From Cyanoderma ruficeps (Eukaryota > Chordata > Aves > Passeriformes > Timaliidae), in NCBI GenBank assembly GCA_008694505.1, contig VZDJ01000174.1, forward strand, positions 13,017,265 to 13,081,264: a stretch of 64,000 nucleotides of DNA, written 5' to 3'. Under the pieces are notes generated by a model. It did no database searches. It saw only the letters and a list, made by a program, of their open reading frames with translations, and was not told the origin of the DNA. The position numbers and the translations under genes are program-made. Of this stretch, positions 1 through 11,922 are shown piece by piece (positions within the stretch are counted from its first letter, which is position 1; every line of letters starts with the position of its first letter).

Positions 1-235
1 CAGAGAATCCTCTGGACTCTCTCCAGCAGCTCCAGGTCCTTCCTGTGCTGGGCCCCAGGCTGGGGCAGCTCTGCAGGTGGGGCAGAGGGGCAGAATCCCC
101 CCCTCCCCTGCTGCCCACACTGGGGGCTCAGCCCAGGGCACGGGGGTTTCAGGGCTGGGGCAAGTCCAGCCCTCACCCACCAGCACTCCAAAGTCTTTGT
201 CCCAGAGCTTGTCTCCAGCCAGTCCTGGCTCCCTG
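1..235 (-). mobile_element. CR1 LINE fragment, cut by window edge
   Basis: The antisense of a CR1 3' region is present (CTCTGGACTCTCTCCAGCAG, then GTGCTGGGCCCCAG, then GGGGCAGAATC), matching the segment upstream of the CR1 3' end also seen at 20265-20560, 44105-44330 and 51840-52080. The right boundary is degraded. Confidence 0.8.
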
Positions 236-396
236 TGGATTTCCCCAGTCAGGGGCAGGATTTTCTCTGTGGCAGAGTAGAAGGACAAGTCCTCCCCGTG
301 GGGAACGGAGCTGTGGAGCTGCCGGTACAGAACATTTCCTGCCCTGAGAGCAAATTCTGCTTTTCCTGCCTCTTGATTTTGTCCCAGAGAAGGGCT

Positions 397-455
397 CTTG
401 GCTGGGTACAAGGGGATCTCTGCATGTCCTTGGCTGGGTACAAGGGGATCTCTGC
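397..455. repeat. Short tandem duplication, 32-bp period
   Basis: A 27-bp stretch beginning CTTGGCTGGGTACAAGGGG at 397 recurs exactly at 429. Only two copies are present. Confidence 0.85.
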
Positions 456-3387
456 TGAGCATCTCATGGCTGGGTGATCAGTGCCTTCCCCCTCCTGCGT
501 GTCCAGACTCTGGCTTTTCCTACCACCTCCATTTATTTGTGGGCTCAACTTTCCTTCCTGAGTTATCTCCCCACACCACACCTTCCCCCACAGCCTTTAT
601 TCCTCTGGACCAACCTGCCCCGATATAAGCAGCAGTCGGAGCGTTGAGCGCAGCCCCGGCAGCAGAAGCTCCACACAAATTCCAAAATGTCACTTTGGAA
701 GTTCGCACTTCATCTTTTTTAGCTGCGGAGGGGAAAGATCCTCCTCAATGCAAATTAGCACTGCAGCAAAGATGCCAAAGCTTCTTTGCCTCCCCCAGTC
801 GTGGTGAGATTCAAGATTGCTGCATGATTAAGCCCGGGCAGCTTTGCCTCCCCTCCTTTTTCTAAAACAAACATTAAATTATGAAAATAAATGTAAAAAA
901 TCCCTTCTGCTCCTGCAATCTGGATGTTATGGATCCAATGGACCGGAGTCAGAATATAGAAATTCAAAAGGTTACAGAGAAATATCAGCTCTTCATCCTT
1001 CATTTCACAGCCTTTAAATCAGAATTAAATGATTGCATTAAGGCAGCTGAATATTAGAGAGGGAATTGGCTGAAATTTTGCAGGAATACTTCTAGTCAGG
1101 GAAAATGGAAATGTGGGGAAAACAAAATGTTTTGCAAATCCATATTTGTTTTGCAGCTCGTGCGTTGATTAGAGACACTTGCGCAATGTCACATTCCTTG
1201 GGTTCCCATCATTGTGCTTTTGAGAGTTTGAGGTTAATTAAAAAAGGAGAGAGAGAAAAGAGGATGTCCCAGTTTTCAATTGAAATGTTTGTGGTTTGTC
1301 AAACTAATTTTCGCTTTAGCCATAAGAAATTCTTCTTTGAGTTTCTGCTTTTCTGAAAATTTCAGTTTGGCTTTAGCTTGGAATCAAGTTCTGTGATTCT
1401 GTGAAAAATCTGGGTTTGTACAGAACTGAAGTTGCCACCAGATCCTCTCTCCTTTTGTGTTTTCCAGCTCCTCAATTTGCATCTCAACTTTGGGGAGCTT
1501 TAGTCTTTAATTACTCCAGTCTATTTTAATAAATACTCAGTCAGCAAATCAGTCTGAGTCTCTTCTCCTTCCTCCTTCCTTCCATCTGCAAAGCCGAGAT
1601 GAGATCTGCAGCACGGCTGGGAGCTGAGGGACACAGGAAGGGATCTTCTCCATTCCCAGCTCATTCATCCTGATAAAAGCCTTGGAAAATTGTGCTTGAC
1701 ATTCTGGCATTTGCTGGGGATGGACCACGTGTGGGTTGCTGTCCTCCCTCCCCAGAGGTGCTCAGAATCTCCCTGTGCTTGGAATGCTGCCCCTGGATGG
1801 ACAGAGCTCTACTGGAGAGCCTCCATGAAGCCCTTCCTCAGAGAGCCTCAGGAGTGGAGGGAAATCCCAGTGAAAAATGGAGAAATCGGAGCTTTTGGAG
1901 GAGGGCACCAAGGGGATGGACGCCAAAATTCCCAGGAGGATTTTTCATCTGCTGTTCAGTGAGGGAATGCCATAACCAATCCACGGGAGAAGGCCAGAGT
2001 CAGCGGGAGCACGGCACCGCTCCCCTGCATCCCTCAGGTCTCCCTCCCGGGCAGGAGGGACGGACAGACTGTGGGACACAGCTGCTGCCTCCCATCCCTT
2101 CTTAGAACATTTCCACCCCCCAGGAAGGCAGGAGAGTGTTTGCATGTCCTGGGCAGATGGTAATGGGAAAGAAAAAAAAAACAATGGAAAGAGGAAGGAA
2201 GGAAGTGTGCAATGCCTGACTGGGTGGGCAAAGCCTCTGGGGCTTATCCTACATTTATTGTGGGAATAAAGTAAATAGTTCTCTTTCCCAGGAGCAGACA
2301 ATGTTCATTCAGGCTCCCAACCCTCCTGACAAAGCTGGATTTCCAGCTGGGAAACCCAACAGCCATGGCTGGGATTCGGTGAATCAGCCACCAAGGGGTG
2401 GGGAAAGACAAAGATCCCCCAAACCCTGGCTCCGGCTGGGAGCTCCCAAACCCCTCCCAAACTCCAGGTGGGATTGTTTTGGGACTGGAGCTGTTCAGTG
2501 CCTTTGCTTTGTGCTCCCCACTCAGCCCCAGCCTCACTTTGCAGAGACCAAGGACAGACTGGAGGGTGTGTTTGTGACCTGGACACCAAGGCCAGTGCAG
2601 GTATTGGCCTTCCCAAAGATGATTCTCTCTCTCCTGACCTCCAGCTGTGCTCAATTCTTCTTGCTTCCCTCCTTTTCTGAATTCAGCAATTCCCAAATGC
2701 CCACGTGTTTAAACAGGGAGGTTGGCTCAACCCCGTCCCTGTGGCTGCCCAGGTGTCCCAGCGCTGGGGAAGCACCACAAAGCAGGACCTAAACCCATGG
2801 ATTGCAGTAGCTGAGGGAAAATCTCCTTCCAAACATGGATTCTGGAGCTGTGAGGAGCTGCAGGTGCAAAGCTGGAGTGGGAGAACCTGGACAAGGAGCA
2901 GCTTCTGCCTGTGCAGAGCAGCCCCAGGGATGGGGGTGACCGTGCCCCACACTCAGGGGGTTCCTCCAGTCCTCCATCCGCTCCTCCAGGAGGAAACTGG
3001 AAACTGGGGGAGCAGCAAGGAAAAGAGAAAATTATCAGCCCAAATTTATCCTTTGACAGCCTCAGCACATGGAGACAAGTGGAGGAAAACCCAGGTTTCA
3101 GCAGGAAAATCACTGCTGTTTCCTGCTGAGAGATCTCCCTGCCAGCAGCACGGATGGATTGAGGGATTCCTGGCAGGGAGGATGGTCATGCTGACCATGA
3201 TGGGACTCTGGATCATTGCTGGGATGGAGACTTCTCCATCCTGCCCCAGTGTCTGTGCAGACAGATCCTGCTGGCTGCCTGATCCCTCTGGCACCCACAG
3301 ACATCCAGAGGGGGCCCCACCCTCCACCTTGCCCCTGTTCTGAGGGTCACATCCCATCTCCTTACTCCCCTACTCCCCAGCCCTGTT
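456..3387. other. Unique sequence, nothing recognised
   Basis: GC-rich flanks surround an AT-rich patch at about 850-1560. Open frames here (the longest about 210 codons at 2705-3343) show no domain, hydrophobic pattern or splice structure that I recognise. Confidence 0.4.
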
Positions 3388-3552
3388 CCCAGAGCAGCTG
3401 TGGCTGCCCCTGGATCCCTGGCAGTGCCCAAGGCCAGGTTGGACAATGGGGCTTGGAGCAGCCTGGGACAGTGGGAGGTGTCCCTGCCCCTGGCAGGGGG
3501 TGGCACTGGATGAGCTTTCAGGTCTCTTCCCACCCAAACAATTCCATGATTG
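3388..3552 (+). mobile_element. CR1 3'-end fragment
   Basis: Sense CR1 end: CCCAGAGCAGCTGTGGCTGC, then GGCTTGGAGCAGCCTGGGAC, GGAGGTGTCCCTGCCC, then CCCACCCAAACAATTCCATG. It is 5'-truncated, as is usual for CR1. Confidence 0.88.
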
Positions 3553-5778
3553 TGGGTCTCTTCCCCATATCTCAGTGAAGGTTGTGTCCATGCAGCCTCT
3601 GGCTTCCCATCCCAGTTCCACTACAAGCCATGTGAACACCTGGGGACTAAAATTCCCCCTTTCATACAAATCATGTCAAAAACAACTTCTTCAACATAAA
3701 ACAACCCAATTCTTGTCAGAGAAAATGTTTCATTTGGCATTTTACCCCAAAAGGAGCAGTTTCACTTCACCAAAATCTCTGTAAAGTTGTAGTTTTGGGT
3801 CAGCCTCAAGCTATTATTTGTTTCTGGATCACTGGCCAAATCCAGGGAACAATTCCTTGCAGATCCCTGCAACTGACAACCCGACAGGGCAGCCTTGCCC
3901 CCCATTTGCAAAGAGCAGAAGGAGGTGGAAGATCTGAGCTGTCACCACCACACCCGAACTGCTGCCAGCTCCCGGGGCCCACAGAAACACGGGATTTTAC
4001 AGGAAAGTGAATTATTTCCTGAGCTCCTTAGCCCGGAGCAGTGAGGGCGGGATGGGGCTGTGATTCAGAGAATGGATGTGGTTTGGAGATTCATGGAAAA
4101 GCCGGGGTGAGGGAAGGGAAATGAGATGCAGGCAGAGCCCACGTCAGAGGCAGCATTGATGTTTCCAGGAAAGGAGAGCAGCTCTCAATGAGAGCCCAGC
4201 ACCTCCATTCAGGGCTGTTCCCAATTAGACTGATTACAGAGGGGATCTAATCATGATGGATCCTGGCCCAGAGCTATCGATAATTAAATATTTGCAGTTT
4301 CTTAGCGACATCCTGGGGATTTTTTGCACTGCAGGACAGCTCTGTGCTTGCCGCTGCCATTGCTTTCAGCCAACAAGGGCACATAAATCTGAGAAATTCA
4401 GAAAACAGGGAGAAATTACATTGTGAGCTCAACACAACAAAAGAAAAACATTTCCCAAGGATTTTAGCTGCAGGTCCCATGTTTTTTCTGGCAAATCCCA
4501 CATCCCTCCTTACATGGGAGGATTCCCAAGTGCAGAGTCTAATCAAGCCCTGTCACCTGTGCAGTGATGATGGAGATGCAGATTCCAGGCAGGATGGATG
4601 GAAGGTGGGTTTTCCTTTTCACTGGTCATTCTTGGGCTGATTTCCAGTGGTTTCCACTGTGTCCCCTGAGGTTTTTAGTATAATTTCCATTTTCATGGAA
4701 AGGGGCTGTCTGAGGAACCAAACCACACCTTGGAAGGAGGGACTGAGACCACCATCTTCTTATTTTTATATCCCTGATCAGGAGCTAATTCCTTCTGGTT
4801 TGTGGAATGCTGGCAGCAGGATGTCCCAGTGAGCAGAGAATATTTGGGATTCAGAGTTAGGGAACAGCCTGGCATCTGACACAGCATGACCTTGCTCCTT
4901 CTGCCTGAAATGGGAATTGATGGCAGAATTCCCTCCTTCCTTGAGAAAACTGAAGGATTGGGGTCCACCAAAGCAACACCCAGGAACACGTGGGTGGCCC
5001 TGCCTTGGGCTGTAATTCAGGAATATCTGAAATTTCCTAAAATGCCATTTCAGGTTGGTGACTAAAAAATCTCTCGCTTTGGGCTCTTTGTAGCCCCAGG
5101 GCTCTGGATTTCTCTGCAAGATCCAGCCCGGACCCCCGGAGCAGAGCGTGTCTCGTTTTCAGAGGTTCTAACAACAGATCCGGAGCTTTTTAAAGAGCTC
5201 CTGTTATCAGGAATGAAGTTCCTGCGTCATTGCCAGCCTCAGTCTCCCATGCCTGCAATTTCCTACCCCTGGATCTTGATCTGTGCTTATCTGCAAAATT
5301 AGACATTGTTTTGCTATCAGGAATCTGCACCCTCTGGGGAGATTTTTGTGCTGTGCTATTATTCACAAACTTCACTGTAATAAACTGAAGGATGGAGCTG
5401 CTTCTGTTTGGCAGACTCAGGTTTTCCAAGCCTTGACTCATCCTTGTGAGTCTTTGTCTCCCTTTTGCAGCACGACAACGTGTTTTGACAATGTGGATAT
5501 CAGCTCGAGGGGCACAGCTTATCCCTCCTCATTGTTGGAGGCAGAAATCACAGCACCTCTTTCTCTCCACTTGGCATTTCCCTATGAATAAATTCCTGGC
5601 TCCTGTTCACCATCCCCATTTCCTTATCTCCGAGTGAGCTCCCATTAAGTTGTTATCTCTGCTCATCTCCCAGTCATTTGTGGGGTCATGGCTTTATCAT
5701 TTCTCATATCAGCAGTTTGATCTGGGCTGTCTGTGCCTTTCATTGAGGCTCTTGCATCTGGTGGGTTTGGATGCCCAT
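3553..5778. other. Unique sequence, nothing recognised
   Basis: No gene or repeat family is recognised. An AT-rich patch with ATTAAATATTTG lies near 4280-4300, followed by moderate-GC sequence with short open frames only. Confidence 0.4.
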
Positions 5779-6165
5779 TGATCATGGAATCACAGAATCA
5801 TGGAATATCCTGAGCTGGAACCCACAGGGATCATCCAGCCCAGCCCCAGGCGCTGCCCAGACCCCCCAACAATCCCACCCTGGGCACCCCTGGCAGCGCT
5901 GTCCAAAGGCTCCTGGAGCTCTGGCAGCCTCGGGGCCGTGCCCATTCCCTGGGGAGCCTGGGCAGTGCCCAGCACCCTCTGGGGGAAGAACCTTTCCTGA
6001 TCTGCAGCCTGAGCCTGCCCTGGCCCAGCTCCAGCCCTTCCCTGGGTGCTGTCCCTGTCCAGAGCAGAGATTGGAGCTGCCCTGGGGAGGGGCTGCAGCC
6101 CCTGTGAATTCACCCCTCCCTCTTCTCCAGCTGAACATTCCAAGTGCCCTCAGCTGCTCCATAAG
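5779..6165 (-). mobile_element. CR1 3'-end fragment, second subfamily
   Basis: Antisense CR1 of the subfamily with GGAATATCCTGAGCTGGAAC, CCCCCAACAATCCCACCCTG and GGCAGCGCTGTCCAAAGGCT. It is near-identical over about 300 bp to the copy at 60448-60830 and related to the sense copies at 21700-21806 and 25044-25310. Confidence 0.88.
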
Positions 6166-7301
6166 GAATTGACCCTTCCCAGCTGACATAGATCTCTCAA
6201 TGTTTTTCCTGCAGCTTCTTCCAGCTCAGCTGGGAAGGAGTTGAAAGGTTTGGGGCTGGAAGCCTCCCCAAGGCAGCAGAGGGTGGGGGGCAGCTCCAGG
6301 CTGGAGCTGGGCAGCTCCTGGGGGATTTGCTTCACCAGATTTCCCATGTGGAATGACACCATGGTGAAGGAAGTGACTCCTCACCCCCTTCCTCAGTGAG
6401 AGGAGGATTTTAAGTGATTCCTGTGTGCATTGAGGAGAAGCTGCCAGTTACTCATATCACACTTTTCTCCTGCCCTGCTCTGTGTTTTCCATCATGGCTT
6501 TTGCCAGGATATTCCATTCTTCCCTTGCCAATGGAAAAGAGCAAGTCCCAGAGCACCTGGCCACTTTCCTCACAGCACCCCAGTCTTCCGGAGTAGAAAT
6601 GAGCCACTTGACAGCTCAAAAGTGACACCCTGGCCCTGGAGCTGCAATCTGGTGCCTGTGGGGCTCACAGGGAGCTGCTGTTTTCCAAGGATGAATCCAT
6701 GGGAGCCTCACTGTGGGCTCTGCTCCTCACCCAAACCAGGCCATGGCTCTGTGTGCACCACAACACTGGGCATGCTGCTCACAAAATCCATCCTGCAGCT
6801 GCAGAACTTCCAGCGGCATTCCCAGCTTTGCTCCAGGTGGGATATCAAGACGGGTTGTGCAGCTTTGCTGAGAGCATCGCCCCTGGGTTTGATTCATGCG
6901 GACCCAGCTGTGCTGGGCTGCTCAGGTGGGCACAAAAACACCCCAACAGCACCAGGAACTCTCCCAAAAAATGTAAATCAGCCAGGCCTCCTGAATTACC
7001 ACTTGGAAAGAGGCAAGGAAACAGCAGCTGCCTGGGAGAGGTTTTTGCAGGAACAACCAGGGGAAGGAGAGATCTGGGCTAAGAGGTGCAGCCCCGTCCC
7101 CTCCAGCTGCAGCAGCCCGGCAGACCCTGAGACCAAAACCACACTGGGACAATATTAAGTCATAATCCCGTCACATTAGGGAAGAAATTTGCTTTTAAGC
7201 ATAATAATGCAATTTAAAACAGAAGAAGGTTGGTTTGCAGGACCCCCCCCGCCCCGTGGCCGAGGCCAGGAGCAGCCCCTGCCCTGCCGGGAGAGGCGAG
7301 G

Positions 7302-7540
7302 GCGGGAAGAGCTGAAGGCAAATCCCAGGGTTTGTCCCTCATCCCGGGGCTGCTCCTGGGGCGGGAAGAGCTGAAGGGAAATCCCAGGGTTTGTCCCTCA
7401 TCCCGGGGCTGCTCCTGGGGCGGGCAGGGCTGAAGGGAAATCCCAGGGTTTGTCCCTCATCCCAGGGCTGCTCCTGGGGCGGGCAGGGCTGAGGGGAAAT
7501 CCCAGGGTTTGTCCCTCATCCCGGGGCTGCTCCTGCCGGG
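7302..7540. repeat. Minisatellite, 59-bp unit, about four copies
   Basis: Copies start near 7302, 7361, 7420 and 7479, each with AAATCCCAGGGTTTGTCCCT and GGGGCTGCTCCTGGGGCGGG. The period is exactly 59 bp with few substitutions. It is not a multiple of three, so protein-level selection is unlikely. Confidence 0.95.
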
Positions 7541-9185
7541 CCTGTGCCGGGGCAGAGCCGTGTCCGCAGTGCCGGTGCTCCCTGTCCCCTCTCCTGCCCA
7601 CAGGGACACTGACGCGGGTCTTTTCCCATCTCCCGCTGACCGCCCCCGGCCATCCCGCCCCTCTCTGTGGCTGAGGGAGAGCAGACGTTCCTGCAGGATG
7701 TTAAATCTCCCCGGAATGCTCTGTCTGCCCAGCACGCTGCTCCTCTGGAGGCTGGGGGATGCACTTTGTGCCGTCCGAAGGGGGCGAGCTCCTCCTCTGC
7801 TGCCCCGAGGGCCTCTGTGTGCCCCACAGAGCTCTGCCCTGGGCGCCCAGGACACCCCGACTGCCCCTCGGCTCCTGTGCCAGGAGAATCTGCTGCTGTG
7901 ACCCATTCCCACCGGGCTTTCCTCACTTCCCATCATTTCCAAGCGCTCTTCCTCCAAAGAACCCAAAGTTTCCTGCTGCCTCCCCGCTCCCCATCCCTCC
8001 CCACACAAATGAGGCCTCGCGTCTAATTCCCATGAATAATTTATGCAAAGAAATAAGTTCCTGATAGCAATAAACAGGATAAATACAACTCCCCGAGACC
8101 ACATTACGGAGCAGAATTCATTTTTACACAGATATAAAACTGTTATGATCGAGTAAGGGGAGAAATAATCTCCATCAATAACATTCCCTTATTTCCTCAT
8201 TGTTTTATTTGCACAGGGCTCCGTCTCCGTGGAGTGCCCCATCCATCCAGCTGTCCTGGGATTGCCTAGGAAGCTATTCCACCCAGGACTGGATTAATCA
8301 TTTCTCATCAGCACCCAGACAGTGGTGGAGGCTGTTCTTGTTTCCCTCTCAACATTAGATCACTTTGGGAACAAGCAGGGTGAGACCTAAACTTATTTTC
8401 CAGGTACTGAAAGCCAGCCTTATTTATAAAAATCCATATTTTCCCGGTTAATTCCACACTGGCACTCAGTGCACAAGACATAAAATGTCATTATTGGACA
8501 CCAGGAGTGTTTGAATTCTGAGCTAAAAGTCACTGGCAATGCTCAGTGTCACTGGTGGCTTGATTAGATTTTTGCAGATGGGTTTTTCCATTTGGGTTCA
8601 GATTATCTTTTCCCATTATTTCCCAGCTTTTTCCATTTTATCATTCACTAAATGGTTTGAGAGGCTCGACAAACACCTTTTGAGGCAGCTTTTACTTAGC
8701 AGTGGCTGCATCCTATGGACAAGTCTAATATCCTCCCTTCCCATAACAACCATTCCCTTCCGATGGATGTGGGAACAGAGGCCTTTCCTGGGTAACTGCT
8801 GCTTTTCCTCAATGTTCACCTGATTTTCTGAAAAGCACAGACTGGGCAGCAATCAGCTGAAATTTATGTGCTTTCGTATTTTGACAGGGATTTGGGACTG
8901 GCAGTAGATAAAAAAAACCCAAAACCAATTTAATACTTTGCAACTTTTTTAGCCCGAGCTCAGATTCCAGCAAGGACAACATTCCCTAATCAGCACAAAG
9001 GAGCTCCCTCAGTGGGAATCTCTCTCCTGCTCAGCATGGAAAACATCAGGTCCCTTCGGAGGGGAAACACCTACCTCGGCAGCTCTTAATTGCCACTGTT
9101 AATTGCCGGGCTGGAAGCGCTGCCGGGCTGCGAGGATAAAGGCGAGATGAAAGGAGAACAAAGGCAGCGGCAAAGGGAAACGCTT
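7541..9185. other. Unique sequence, nothing recognised
   Basis: A moderately CpG-rich stretch (to about 7850) gives way to AT-rich sequence (8020-8980). The patch near 8030-8060 has ATGAATAATTTATGCAAAG. No coding signal is recognised. Confidence 0.4.
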
Positions 9186-9655
9186 TGGGGACAGGGCCCT
9201 GGGGACATGGCTGGGGACAGCTGGGACAGAGCTGGGGACACAGCCTGACACAGCCTGGGGACACTGGGGACAGCTGGGACAGAGCTGGGGACAGAGCCCG
9301 GGGACACAGCTGGGACACCTCAGACACAGCCTGGGGACACAGCCTGGGGACACAGCTGATGACAGCTGGGACACAGCCTATGGACAGCTGGGGACAGAGC
9401 CTGGGACACAGCTGGGACACCTCGGACACAGCCTGGGGACACAGCCTGGGGACATCTGGGATGCAGCTGGGACACAGCCTGGGGACACAGCTGATGACAG
9501 CTGGGGACAGAGCCTGGGGACAGAGCCTGGGACACAGCTGGGGACAGAGCCTGGGGACAGAGCCTGGGGACAGAGCCTGAGGACAGAGCCTGGGGACAGA
9601 GCCTGAGACACAGCTGGGACAGAGCCTGGGGACAGAGCCTGGGCCACAGCTGGGC
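9186..9655. repeat. Degenerate minisatellite, about 12-bp unit
   Basis: An array of alternating GGGACAGAGCCT, GGGACACAGCTG and GATGACAGCTG-like units, roughly 35-40 copies, with drift in unit length. The long minus-strand open frame over it (PGSVPRLCPQ-like peptides) is a by-product of the repeat. Confidence 0.93.
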
Positions 9656-9899
9656 CACAGCAGCTCCCGGCAGAGCAGCCCGGCCCAGGAGGATCCCGGT
9701 GGCAGGGCTGGCCCTGCAGGGTGAGCCAGTGGGGCCCAAAGGCTCCGTGGGGCTGCAGTTCCTGGGCTCCCTGGGCTGTCCCTGGCTGCTCTTCCCACAC
9801 TTCCAAGCAGCTGCTCTGGGATCAGCTGCAGTAAAGGTCGTTGTGGGAAGGTGAGGAAGACCTTGGTGGCACAGCCCGGCTGGTTCCAACCCCACAAGG

Positions 9900-10265
9900 A
9901 ATGGGATCGCAGAATCATGGAGTCGTTAAGGCTGAAAAGGATCTCCAAGGTCACCAAGCCCAATCTTCAACCACTGACCCCTGTCCCCAAGGGCCACATC
10001 TGCTCCTTCCTTGGACATCTCCAGGGACAGAGACTCCACCAGCCCCTGGGCAGCCCCTGCCAAGGTTGGACCTCTCATTCAGGGAAGGAATTTTCCCAAA
10101 TTCCACCCTGAGCCTCCCCTGGCCCAGCCTGAGGCTGTTCCCTCTCCTCCTGTCCCTGTTCCCTGGGAGCAGAGCCCGACCCCCCCGGCTGTCCCCTCCT
10201 GTCAGGGAGTTGTGCAGAGCCACAAGGTCCCCCCTGAGGCTCCTTTTCTCCAGGCTGAGCCCTGG
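9900..10265 (-). mobile_element. CR1 3'-end fragment, third subfamily
   Basis: Antisense CR1: CGCAGAATCATGGAGTCGTT, then CACCAGCCCCTGGGCAGCCC, GAGCAGAGCCCGACCCCCCC and GAGGCTCCTTTTCTCCAGGC. It belongs with the copies at 59050-59600 and 62665-63135. Confidence 0.88.
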
Positions 10266-11640
10266 AATTGCCCAGCTCTGCTCCCGGGGTAATTCCCAGG
10301 CTGCCCTTCCCAGGGTTCAATCCCACAGGGGGAGATAACTGTGATTTAATGCTCAGAGCTGTGGTACCAGAGCAGGCTTTTCCCAAAAGAAAACATTCCA
10401 TAGCAATTATCTGGGATGCCCATCAGGATCAGTTTGCCACATTGTGCAGGTGCTGGGAATAAATTTTCCTTGGTTTGTCTCCACCAGCAGTCAGAGAAAA
10501 ATCTTGGAAAATGGCTCAGAGAAATAATAACTCTAAAGCTGATAAGAGAACCGAGGTGGCCTCTGATTGGTTTTTTTTTTTTCAATTACAGCATTTTCAG
10601 GAAGCAAAGAAATCTCTTTACGATTCCTTTCACAGGAGGATTTAATTTTCCCGTGTGGAGTTTTGCTCTCATTTGAACTTTGTCCACTTCGAAACCATGG
10701 GCAAGCAGAGGAGAGCTCCTCATGTTTAAAAAGTGAAGATATGCGTTTAAATATTCATGATTTCATAAAGCTACCTTTGGAAAAAACCTGATTTTATCAG
10801 GTGGGAGCCAATATCCACATGGGAGAAGCGGAGTTTTCTCCCTTCTCATGGGGTTTTCAGTGGCCAAAGAGAAGAAAAAAAACCCCACTCAACAAAATGC
10901 ACTTTCAAAGTCTTGTGAAGTTGGGGTGGTTATTTTTGTTGTTTGTTTGCTTAAAATAGAAGCAGAGAATGAAAAAAAGAATTGAAAATTAGTGTCAGTC
11001 CCTCAAAGCCATTTCCTTCAGAAAAACACTGGCTCTTCAATTAAGGAAGACATTTATTTTGGGAATTTTTTCATGCTCCTCCGATTAGCACCATCTAAAC
11101 AAACACTTCTTTCCGAGTGCAGGACAAAGCAGGCAAACCCACAAATATTGAGGTTTTTACATTCCCACAGCACTGGATCTGCCTCCTCTCTGTCCTCAGC
11201 CACTCTTTAAAAATCCCAAGGGCATTTTCATGGGGGAAGGGTGTTTATGACCCACTTCAAACCAAAGTTCTTTTCCTCTGGGACATTTCCCCATACCACA
11301 ACTTTTCCAGGCACAGCAGGGATGGATTTAACAGCTCCTGCCAGGAATCTGCTCCCAACCCTTTGTTTTTCCTTCCCTCCCATTTGGAGGAGCTCATCTG
11401 GGCCCTGGTTTGACCACTAAGGAAGCCTTGGCCACTTCAGCCTTGGGTTCTTCTACACCAGGATTGGATTTATCTTAAAACTGGGCCTGAGGTGGTTGGT
11501 CTGTGCTGTCTTCTGGAGGTCCCTGGTGCTCCAGGTTCCTCTCAAGGAGCAGCTCAGGTTTGTGTGGCACCTTCAGTTCCTCACGTTGTCAGCAGAGCTC
11601 TGAGGGTGAGCCAGGCTGGGAGAGCTGGGAGAGCTCACAA
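10266..11640. other. Unique AT-rich sequence, nothing recognised
   Basis: Includes a T-run at 10569-10581 and A-rich patches near 10870 and 10970. No exon or RNA gene is recognised. Confidence 0.4.
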
Positions 11641-11922
11641 GGGCTGGAGGGATAGGACACAGGGAATGGCTTCCCACTGCCAGAGGGCAGGGCTGGATGG
11701 GATATGGAGAAGGAATTGTTCCCTGGCAGGGTGGGCAGGCCCTGGCACAGGGTGCCCAGAGCAGCTGTGGCTGCCCCTGGATCCCTGGCAGTGTCCCAGG
11801 CCAGGCTGGACACTGGGGCTTGGAGCAGCCTGGGACAGTGGGAGGTGTCCCTGCCCATGGCAGGGCTGGGACTGGATGAGCTCTAAGGGCCCTCCCATCC
11901 CAAACCATTCCATAATTGTGCT
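11641..11922 (+). mobile_element. CR1 3'-end fragment
   Basis: A longer sense copy: GGGAATGGCTTCCCACTGCC, GAAGGAATTGTTCCCTGGCA, then the shared CAGAGCAGCTGTGGCTGCCC core and a CCAAACCATTCCATAATTG end. Confidence 0.9.

Noticed and set aside
1385..1405. TTCTGTGATTCTGTG motif resembling a CR1 terminal repeat
   Set aside because: No CR1 sequence precedes it.
6430..7158. Plus-strand frame of 242 codons in unique sequence
   Set aside because: No motif, splice context or family resemblance. Overlapping frames of similar quality make chance likely.
9046..9963. Minus-strand frame of about 305 codons rich in Cys-Pro-Gln repeats
   Set aside because: It is the translation of the 12-bp minisatellite and a CR1 end.
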